Assembly (NCBI RefSeq): GCF_024734665.1
Contig: NZ_CP102931.1
Span: 1,486,001 to 1,550,000, forward strand
Length of the DNA: 64,000 nucleotides
Direction: 5' to 3'
From: Variovorax paradoxus
GTDB taxonomy: Bacteria; Pseudomonadota; Gammaproteobacteria; Burkholderiales; Burkholderiaceae_C
Shown: positions 50,405 to 57,595 of the stretch, piece by piece
Layout: each line of letters opens with the position of its first letter
How positions within the stretch are numbered: position 1 is the first letter of the stretch
The notes under the pieces: generated by a model
Databases searched by the model: none
The model's input: the letters and a program-made list of their open reading frames with translations, nothing else
What the model was told of the DNA's origin: nothing
Program-made: the position numbers and the translations under genes

Positions 50405-51577
50405 ATGAATGATCTGAACAAGCGCTCCCTGCTCAAGCTGGCCGCTCTCACTGCGGTTGCTTCGGCGGCCCTGATCGGCTGCGGCAAGAAAGAAGAAGCG
50501 GCAGCACCGGCCGCGGCGCCCGCGCCGGCCCCGGCACCTGCTGCGGCCGCTCCGGCACCGGCAGCGCCGCTGAACATCGCATTCGCCTATGTCGGACCGG
50601 TGGGCGACGGCGGCTGGACCTTCGCACACGACAACGCCCGCAAGGCGCTCGAGAAGGAATTCGGCGACAAGATCAAGACCACCTTCGTCGAAAGCGTGCC
50701 CGAGGGCGCCGACGCAGAGCGCGTGTTCCGCGACATGGTCGGCCAGGGCAACAAGCTGATCTTCGGCACCACCTTCGGCTACATGGAACCCATGCTCAAG
50801 GTCGCGGCCGACAGCAAGGAAGTGAAGTTCGAGCACGCCACCGGCTACAAGACCTCGGACAACATGCGCACCTACGACAGCCGCACGTACGAGGGCGCGT
50901 ACATGGCCGGCGTCATTGCCGGCGCCATGACCAAGAGCAACACGCTGGGCGTGGTCGGCTCGGTGCCTATTCCCGAAGTGCTGCGCAACATCAACAGCTT
51001 CACGCTGGGCGCGCAGTCGGTCAACCCGAAGATCACGACCAAGGTCGTGTGGGTGAACGAGTGGTTCAGCCCGCCCAAGGAAACCGAAGCCGCCACCGCC
51101 CTCATCAACGGCGGCGCCGACGTGCTGTTCCAGAACACCGACTCGCCCGCCGTGCTCAAGACCGCGCAGGAAAAGGGCAAGCGCGCCTTCGGCTGGGATT
51201 CGGACATGACCGCCTACGGTCCCAAGGCCCACCTGGCCTCGGCCACCATCAACTGGGCCCCGTACTACATCAAGGCGACCCAGGAAGCGCTGGACGGCAA
51301 GTGGGCCACTGGCCAGGCCTGGTGGGGCGTGAAGGAAGGCGCCATCGACATCGTGTCGATCGCCGAGGACGTGCCGGCCGAAACCAAGGCCAAGGTCGAG
51401 GCGGTGAAGAAGGGCCTGAAGGACGGCAGCTTCGTGATCTGGAAGGGCCCGATCCTCGGCCAGGACGGCAAGGAAGTGGTCGCCAAGGACGCTGTGGCCG
51501 ACGACAAGTTCTTGTCGGGCGTGAACTTCTACGTCAAGGGCGTCGAAGGCAAGGTGCCGGGCGGCGACAAGAAATAA
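50405..51577 (+). CDS. BMP-family nucleoside-binding lipoprotein
   Basis: 390 residues. The signal peptide ends at ALIGC (lipobox, Cys about residue 22), followed by a low-complexity Ala/Pro linker. The mature BMP/PnrA-like domain has YVGPVGDGGWTFAHDNAR, GTTFGYMEP, SRTYEGAYMAGVIAGAMTK, VLFQNTDSPAVL and FGWDSDMTAYGP. It captures a purine nucleoside or related ligand for the ABC transporter encoded upstream. Unusually for the order, the binding protein comes last, 47 bp behind permease 2. The terminator at 51727 follows. Confidence 0.94.
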   Translation: MNDLNKRSLLKLAALTAVASAALIGCGKKEEAAAPAAAPAPAPAPAAAAPAPAAPLNIAFAYVGPVGDGGWTFAHDNARKALEKEFGDKIKTTFVESVPEGADAERVFRDMVGQGNKLIFGTTFGYMEPMLKVAADSKEVKFEHATGYKTSDNMRTYDSRTYEGAYMAGVIAGAMTKSNTLGVVGSVPIPEVLRNINSFTLGAQSVNPKITTKVVWVNEWFSPPKETEAATALINGGADVLFQNTDSPAVLKTAQEKGKRAFGWDSDMTAYGPKAHLASATINWAPYYIKATQEALDGKWATGQAWWGVKEGAIDIVSIAEDVPAETKAKVEAVKKGLKDGSFVIWKGPILGQDGKEVVAKDAVADDKFLSGVNFYVKGVEGKVPGGDKK

Positions 51578-51578
51578 G

Positions 51579-51690
51579 CTCGCCCCCAGGCTTCGCGCAC
51601 TTCGTGTCGCTACGCCAACCCCCTACCGGGGGCGACACCTGAGGCCCGGCGGAGCCGGTTCCTCGGTGTGCGCGAATCGGCCACGTTCGC
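51579..51690. repeat. short intergenic repeat of Comamonadaceae type
   Basis: A GC-rich, palindromic stretch with CGCCCCC (51582-51588) and CCGGGGGCG-like complementary blocks (51625-51635), then GGCCCGGCGGAGCC. The style resembles dispersed intergenic elements known from this family. Copy number cannot be seen in one window. Confidence 0.4.
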
Positions 51691-51726
51691 GAGCGAGGGC
51701 GCTTATACATTCAAAAGTTCTAACCT

Positions 51727-51755
51727 CCCGCGCGTTGCGCGGGTTTTCTTTTTTG
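51727..51755 (+). terminator. Rho-independent terminator after the nucleoside transporter
   Basis: The perfect 7-bp stem CCCGCGC (51727-51733) / GCGCGGG (51737-51743) with a 3-base loop is followed by TTTTCTTTTTT. It closes the ABC transporter operon and separates it from the TOMM cluster. Confidence 0.85.
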
Positions 51756-51766
51756 GGGCGACCCAG

Positions 51767-51793
51767 TTGAAAAGTCCTCGCGTCCGCTACAGT
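51767..51793 (+). promoter_or_regulatory. candidate promoter of the TOMM cluster
   Basis: TTGAAA (51767-51772) and TACAGT (51788-51793) resemble -35 and -10 boxes, but the 15-bp spacer is short. It lies just behind the terminator and before the kinase gene, which needs its own promoter. Weak evidence. Confidence 0.3.
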
Positions 51794-51891
51794 AACAATT
51801 AGTGTCTAATTCGCGTTCCTGCCGCAGCGCAGATCGCGGCCGCAGCACGCTCCGGAGGACTCTCAACGCGATCCATCACGACGAGACTGAA

Positions 51892-54800
51892 ATGCAGGAT
51901 GCCGTCACCAACCCCACGCACGCAGTGTCGCAATCATCATTGCCGAATCCGTTGGAGATTCCGGGCTACGAGTTGCTGGAGGAGCTAGGCGCCGGCGGCT
52001 ATGGCACCGTGTATCGCGCGCTGCAGAAGAACACGGGCACCGTGGTCGCAATCAAGGTCGTGAAGCTGCAGGTCGGCAGCCAGCGCGTTGCACGTTTTCA
52101 CCGCGAGACGAAGCTCTGCGCCTCGCTGCACCATCCGCACATCGTCCAGTTGCTCGACAAGGGTGAGCAGGGCCCATGCGTCTATGGCGTCTTCGAGTAC
52201 GTGCCGGGCGAAACGCTCACCAGCCTGATCCGGCGCAAGGGCGCGCTGACTGCCACCGAGACCGCTCATCTGATGGCGGAAGTGCTGGACGCGCTGGACT
52301 GCGCGCACAGCGCGGGCATCGTGCACCGCGACCTGAAGCCCGACAACGTGATGGTCACCTTCACCGGCGCCGTCCCGCATGCGAAGGTGCTCGACTTCGG
52401 CATCAGCACCGTCATTCCCTCGAACAGGGGCGCCGAGTTTCCTACGCTCACGATGACCGACGAGTCTCTGGGCACGCCGGCCTACAGCGCGCCTGAGCAA
52501 CTGCGCGGCGAGCCGCCCGGCGTCAAGTCAGATATCTACGCTTGGGGCCTGATGTTCATCGAGTGCCTGACGGGCGTGCCCGCCATTCGCGGCGCATCGG
52601 CGGCAGAAATTCTTCACCAGCAACTGAGCCCGCAAGAGGTGCCTCTGCCGGCGGAAATCGCCAGCCATCCGGTGGCCTCCGTGCTGCGCCAGGCATTGCG
52701 CAAGAAGGCGGCCGACCGCAGCGATTCAGCAGCCACGCTGCTGGCCGAACTCGGGCGCCTGCGGCTTGACGATCTGGTGGGCGTGCTGCGATCGGCGAAG
52801 CAGGCGCAAGACGAAGCTCTCAGTCACACCGTGGTCACCACGCGCGGCTTTTCCGAAAAGCGGCAGCTCACCGTGCTGTGCTGCAGCGTCTCCGTCTGGC
52901 CGGACGCCGGCGCGGACGAAGAGGGCATCGACGACGCCTTGCCCTCCGACATCGAAAACCTGGAGCTGCTGCAGCGCAACGAGCTCACCCTGTTCGCGGA
53001 GACCGCCACGCGGCGCGGCGGATTGCTGGCCGGCACGCTGGGCGACCGGATGATCGTGCTCTTCGGCTATCCGCACGCCAGCGACACCGATGCGCGGCAG
53101 GCCGGCATGACGGCGCTGGAGCTGATCGAGCTGAGCCGCCAGCGCTCGGCTGCCATCGAGCAGGCGCACGGCGTGCACCTGGGCATTCGCATGGGCATGC
53201 ACACCGGCATGGCGGTGGTGGCCGCCGGAGAAATTCCGTCGGGCCATGCCGTCAACGTTGCGGTGCGGCTCGAGGGCGTGGCCGATACCGGCACGCTGCT
53301 GGCAAGCGAAAGCAGCTACCGGCTGCTGGGCCGCCATGCGCGCTTCGACAAGGCCGGCAACGTGACCCTGCCGGGGCAGTCCGGCGGCATCCAGACCTAT
53401 CGCCTGGGCGGTGAACAGCAGGCGCCAGCGCCGCATGGATCCGTGGAGCAGGCACTGCACAACGCGTGCATCGGACGCGAGGCAGAACTGCAACAGCTGC
53501 GCGCCGCATGGGCGCAGGCCCGCCAAGGCCACGGCGGCGCGGTGTGGGTCCGGGGCGAGCCCGGCATCGGCAAGTCTTGTCTCGCCGACGTGCTGCGCGA
53601 GCAGGTGGCGCAAGAAGGCTGGCAGACCGTCAGCGCGCAGTGCCAGCCCGAAAACCAGAACAACGCGCTGACACCGTTCCTGACGCTGCTGCGCCAGCGC
53701 CTCGAAGCCGCACCGGATGCAGCCACGCCCGACGCCCGGCGCGAGCGGCTGCGCGAGGCCCTGCAGGCCGCCGGCTGCGACGCCGAAGCGGTGCTGCCGA
53801 TCTTCTGCGCTTGGCTGTCTCTCCCACTGGGCGATCGCGCACCCAGCCAGGTGTCTCCCGCGATGCAGAAGGGATTGCTGCTGCAGTCGACCGCACAGTG
53901 GCTGCTGCACATGGCCGAGGCGGCGCCGCTGCTGCTCCTGCTCGAAGACGTGCACTGGGCCGACCCCACGAGCATCGAGTTCGTCGAGCAGCTGGTTGCC
54001 CAGCTGCCGCAGCAGCGCGTGCTGCTGGTGCTGACCGCGCGGCCCGAATGGGTGAAGCCGACGGCGCTGCAGGCCGAGTGCATCGAGGTGCGTCGGCTCG
54101 AAGACGCGCAGGCCGCCGAACTGGCCCGGCAGGCGCTGGCGCCAAGAGTCGCCGCGCAGCAGGTGATCGACAACGTGGTCGCGCGCACCGACGGCGTGCC
54201 GCTGTTCATCCAGGAAATGGCGCGCATGCTGCTCGACGCCTACCTGGTGGAACAAGAGGGCGTCTGGGTCTTCAAGGACACGGCCCAGCCGGCTGCCATT
54301 CCGGTCACGCTGCGCGACTCTCTGGTCAGCCGCTTCGACCGGCTGGGCTCCGTCAAGGGCCTGCTGCAACTGGCAGCCACCATTGGGCGGCAGTTCGATG
54401 CCGAATTGCTGTGCGCCTGTTCGGGCAAGTCGCCCGAAGCGATGGACAAGGACATGGCCGTGCTGCTCGACGCGGGGCTCGTGGCCCCGGCCGGACTGCC
54501 GGGCGCTTTCATCTTCCGCCACGCGCTGATTCGCGACACCGCCTACGAATGCATGCTCGACGCGCAGCGCCGGCAGCAGCACCGCAACGTCGCGCAGACG
54601 CTGCTGAGCAGCCAGCCGCAGCGCGTGGCGAGCGAGCCGGGCAGCGTGGCCCAGCACTGGGCCGATGCGGGCGAGCACGCGGAGGCCGTTGCGCTGGCCG
54701 TGCGGCAGCTGCTCATTACCCAGCACCGCTCGCTGAACGACGAAACCATCGCCTATGCCCAGCACATCGACGGCTGGATGGCGCACCTGGACAGCGCCGC

Positions 54801-55938
54801 GCAGCGCGAGGCGCGGCTCGACGTGAACAGCTACGTCACGCAGGCCATGATGAACAAGTACGGCTGGGCGCATGCGCAGGTGGTGGACCGCATCGCCCTG
54901 TCGCAGGAGCTGCTCTCCGACGACGTGGCGCGCGAGAAGCAGGTGCAGCACCTGTGGACGCTGATCACCTTCCACCACGTCGCGAGCAACCGCGCCGAGG
55001 TGCAGCAGCTGAGCAACCGGCTGCTCGACCACGCCACCCAGCAGCAGGACGAGGGCGTGTTCGTCGCGGCGCAAACGTACCTCGGGCTCGCGCACTATTC
55101 AGACGGCTATTTCGAGCGCGCCGAGCAATCGCTGACGGACGGCATCGAGCGCTACAGCCCCGAGGCGCACGCGCACCATGCCGCCTACTTCGGCTTCGAC
55201 ACCCGCGTGTGGGCGACCACGGGGCGCGCGCTGGTGCGCTGGTTCGCGGGCCACGACGCGGCCGCGCGCGCCGACGCCACGAACGCCGTGCGCTGGGCGC
55301 GCGAGATGTCGCACATTCCGTCGCTGAGCATGGCCCTGCTGTACCAGAGCCTGGGCCATCAGGGCCGCAACGACAAGGCGCGGGCGCTGGTGAGCACGGG
55401 CGAGCTGCTCGGCATCACCGAGCGCTATGGCCTGCCGGCGTTCCAGGGCTACGCGGCAATCATTCGCTGCTGGGCCACCGGCGACGTCGACAACATCGCG
55501 CAGGCCGACGGCTGGGTGCAGGCGCTGTGGGGCATGGGCTGCCGCTATTGCCAGACCTACTACCGCGCCTTTGCCGCCGACACGCTGGCCGTCAATGGTC
55601 GCTGGGGCGAGGCGCTGGAGCGGGTCGACGAGTGCCTGCGCCTGGCGGACGAGCTCAAGGAAGGGCTCTACAGGTCCGAGCTCCATCTGCAGAAGGCCCG
55701 CTACCTGCAGGCCTCGGGCGGCGAACACGACGCAGTGGCCGAGTGCTTCTCGCAGGCCGCCAACGTGGCGCGCGAGGGTGCGAAGTACAGAACCGAATAC
55801 GAGGCCCTGGTGGCGTTGCAGGCACTGGCACCCGCCGGGCACGACGTGGCTGGACGCCTCAAGGAGCTGGCCGACCTGCGGCCGGAACTGCCGTCGCGCA
55901 TGCCCGTGCATGCGCCTGTTTCTCGAACCATGTCTTGA
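51892..55938 (+). CDS. TOMM-system Ser/Thr kinase-cyclase-AAA-TPR fusion protein
   Basis: About 1348 residues. The order is: a Ser/Thr kinase with all key motifs (GAGGYGTVYRA near 33, Lys 55 in VAIKVVK, HRDLKPDN near 145, DFGIS near 168, APEQ); a class III nucleotide cyclase domain (about 324-505); an AAA-type ATPase with GREAELQQL, GEPGIGKS (about 555) and LLLLLEDVHWADP (about 681); then a long helical TPR-like part. This matches the TOMM kinase/cyclase family placed beside BMA_0021-type precursors. In the cyclase the first metal Asp is replaced (CCSVSV). GTG 51802 is an alternative start. The precursor gene follows after 18 bp. Confidence 0.9.
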   Translation: MQDAVTNPTHAVSQSSLPNPLEIPGYELLEELGAGGYGTVYRALQKNTGTVVAIKVVKLQVGSQRVARFHRETKLCASLHHPHIVQLLDKGEQGPCVYGVFEYVPGETLTSLIRRKGALTATETAHLMAEVLDALDCAHSAGIVHRDLKPDNVMVTFTGAVPHAKVLDFGISTVIPSNRGAEFPTLTMTDESLGTPAYSAPEQLRGEPPGVKSDIYAWGLMFIECLTGVPAIRGASAAEILHQQLSPQEVPLPAEIASHPVASVLRQALRKKAADRSDSAATLLAELGRLRLDDLVGVLRSAKQAQDEALSHTVVTTRGFSEKRQLTVLCCSVSVWPDAGADEEGIDDALPSDIENLELLQRNELTLFAETATRRGGLLAGTLGDRMIVLFGYPHASDTDARQAGMTALELIELSRQRSAAIEQAHGVHLGIRMGMHTGMAVVAAGEIPSGHAVNVAVRLEGVADTGTLLASESSYRLLGRHARFDKAGNVTLPGQSGGIQTYRLGGEQQAPAPHGSVEQALHNACIGREAELQQLRAAWAQARQGHGGAVWVRGEPGIGKSCLADVLREQVAQEGWQTVSAQCQPENQNNALTPFLTLLRQRLEAAPDAATPDARRERLREALQAAGCDAEAVLPIFCAWLSLPLGDRAPSQVSPAMQKGLLLQSTAQWLLHMAEAAPLLLLLEDVHWADPTSIEFVEQLVAQLPQQRVLLVLTARPEWVKPTALQAECIEVRRLEDAQAAELARQALAPRVAAQQVIDNVVARTDGVPLFIQEMARMLLDAYLVEQEGVWVFKDTAQPAAIPVTLRDSLVSRFDRLGSVKGLLQLAATIGRQFDAELLCACSGKSPEAMDKDMAVLLDAGLVAPAGLPGAFIFRHALIRDTAYECMLDAQRRQQHRNVAQTLLSSQPQRVASEPGSVAQHWADAGEHAEAVALAVRQLLITQHRSLNDETIAYAQHIDGWMAHLDSAAQREARLDVNSYVTQAMMNKYGWAHAQVVDRIALSQELLSDDVAREKQVQHLWTLITFHHVASNRAEVQQLSNRLLDHATQQQDEGVFVAAQTYLGLAHYSDGYFERAEQSLTDGIERYSPEAHAHHAAYFGFDTRVWATTGRALVRWFAGHDAAARADATNAVRWAREMSHIPSLSMALLYQSLGHQGRNDKARALVSTGELLGITERYGLPAFQGYAAIIRCWATGDVDNIAQADGWVQALWGMGCRYCQTYYRAFAADTLAVNGRWGEALERVDECLRLADELKEGLYRSELHLQKARYLQASGGEHDAVAECFSQAANVAREGAKYRTEYEALVALQALAPAGHDVAGRLKELADLRPELPSRMPVHAPVSRTMS

Positions 55939-55956
55939 ACCAAGGATGAAGTCACC

Positions 55957-56748
55957 ATGACCTTTCAAAGCCAAGCTGCCGAACCGTTGCTCGAATTCCG
56001 TCTTGCCTACCTGCGTGGCATTGCCAAATCGTGGCAGGACGATGCCTACCGCCGCGAACTGCTCGACTCGCAGGACATCCAGCCCATGCTGCACCGCGAC
56101 TTCGGCTTGCCGACGCTGTGGCCGCAACTCGACGTGAGGCTTTTCCAGAGCCCCAATCCGGACATGCGCGCCGAATGGAAGCCGGTGCTGACCTCCGGCT
56201 GGGTCGGCCCCGACGACTCCTTCGTCATCGTGCTGCCGCAGGCGCCGTCGTCGCATGCCACGGAGGCCCTGGCCGCCTACTACCAGCTGTTCCCGAACTT
56301 CATGGGCTCCGCTGCTGCCTTCGAAGCACCCGTGCCGCCCCCCGGCATCGTGGGTGGCGCACTGCCCACCGGCCTCGGCATTCCCGGCGGCGGCGATGGT
56401 TCGCTGCTGGCGTTCGGCGGCGTGGTGCTGCGCGCGATTGCGCTCGCATGGCAGTCGCCGGAGTTCCTTTTCGACCTGACGCGCGACCCCGATACCGACA
56501 AGGCGCCCGTGCTGAGCCAATGGCTGGGCTACAACAACCCGTTCAACTTCAAGATCCTGTTCACGACCAATTCCGCCTTCACGTGGGATGCGGCAAAGGG
56601 CGAATGGAATCTGAAGAACGCCGACGGCTCGCTGATCAAGAACGGCATCCTCCTCAACTACCCGACCGCACCGGTGGAAGTGGACATGCGGCCGATCGCG
56701 CTCACCTCGTACAACAACACGGGCGACGCCTATCCCTTCACCTGCTGA
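55957..56748 (+). CDS. TOMM precursor with duplicated nitrile-hydratase-like leader
   Basis: 263 residues. Two related segments, about residues 11-64 (LLEFRLAYLRGIAKSWQ) and 150-202 (LLAFGGVVLRAIALAWQ), look like tandem NHLP-type leader domains. Each is followed by a beta-rich part (VIVLPQAP and ILLNYPTAP). A Gly/Pro-rich linker (PPPGIVGGALP, GIPGGGDGS) joins them. The C-terminal 30 residues are poor in charged residues and end in YPFTC, with a single terminal Cys plus Ser/Thr as possible cyclisation sites. It matches the BMA_0021/BMA_0022 precursor type. AAGGA precedes ATG 55957. It sits between the kinase and the modifying enzymes. Confidence 0.82.
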   Translation: MTFQSQAAEPLLEFRLAYLRGIAKSWQDDAYRRELLDSQDIQPMLHRDFGLPTLWPQLDVRLFQSPNPDMRAEWKPVLTSGWVGPDDSFVIVLPQAPSSHATEALAAYYQLFPNFMGSAAAFEAPVPPPGIVGGALPTGLGIPGGGDGSLLAFGGVVLRAIALAWQSPEFLFDLTRDPDTDKAPVLSQWLGYNNPFNFKILFTTNSAFTWDAAKGEWNLKNADGSLIKNGILLNYPTAPVEVDMRPIALTSYNNTGDAYPFTC

Positions 56749-56842
56749 GTCCGCTGCCGAACAGGGGCAGGCCACGGGCGCGCTGCAAGGCGCCTCGGCC
56801 ACGCTCCTGCTGACGCTGGCCGCGCGTGCCGACTCCGGCAGC

Positions 56843-57595
56843 GTGGCCGATGCGTCGGTGTTTTCCGATCCCGAGGCGCGACGCATCGCGGCGTCGCTGC
56901 CCTTCGATCTGTCGGCCTATGCGACGGACGCGGCATTCGTCAGGAGTGTGGTCCTGCGTGCCGCACTGTTCGACCGCTATGCGGCCGAGTTCCTCGCGGC
57001 CCATCCGACCGGCCTGTGCATCACGTTGGGCGCGGGGCTGTGCACCCGGCGCAGCCGCCTCGGAGCCGCCGTGACTGCGGATTCCCGTTGGCTGAACGTC
57101 GATCTGCCCGAGGCCATCAGCCTGCGGGCGCAACACATTGCACGCCATGAGGGCGAGAGCGATCTCGCATGCTCGGTGCTCGACGACGCGTGGTTCGACG
57201 CCGCCGGGCTGCCCGGCGAGCGGCCCGTGCTCGCGATGCTGGAAGGCGTCTGCCCCTACCTGCCGCAGGCGCCGCTGGAGGCGCTTCTGCGCCGGTTGGC
57301 CGGGCGCTTCGAACACAGCGCGACGCCATGTGTCGTCGTGCTCGACCACGTGCATCCGATGTTCGCGCGCATGCCCATGGAAGTGGGCGGCATGCGGTTG
57401 CCAGTGGTGTCGGGCTTCGAGGATGGCGCCCGCATCGCAGGCCTGCATCCGTCGATGCGGGTGCTGTCCGAAGACCATATCTACGCGCAATTCTCGGAAC
57501 AGCATCGGCTGTTCGAGGCGGCGTTCCGGGCCACGACAGGCGCTTGGCCCTATGGCGTCGTGCGCCTCGCGCTGGGCCTGAAAGACGATGAGTAG
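56843..57595 (+). CDS. class I SAM-dependent methyltransferase (leucine carboxyl methyltransferase-like)
   Basis: 250 residues from the only standard start in frame, GTG 56843. Motifs of the PpmA/LCMT-like family are VFSDPEARRI, CITLGAGLCTR (SAM loop), NVDLPEAI and LEGVCPYLP. It may methylate the modified peptide or a carboxylate. The true N-terminus is probably longer: in-frame codons upstream encode ALQGASATLLLTLAARA, a conserved part of the family, yet no ATG/GTG/TTG exists back to at least 56702. A rare start codon, a frameshift with the precursor gene or a sequence error are possible. It overlaps the YcaO gene by 8 bp. Confidence 0.82.
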   Translation: MADASVFSDPEARRIAASLPFDLSAYATDAAFVRSVVLRAALFDRYAAEFLAAHPTGLCITLGAGLCTRRSRLGAAVTADSRWLNVDLPEAISLRAQHIARHEGESDLACSVLDDAWFDAAGLPGERPVLAMLEGVCPYLPQAPLEALLRRLAGRFEHSATPCVVVLDHVHPMFARMPMEVGGMRLPVVSGFEDGARIAGLHPSMRVLSEDHIYAQFSEQHRLFEAAFRATTGAWPYGVVRLALGLKDDE

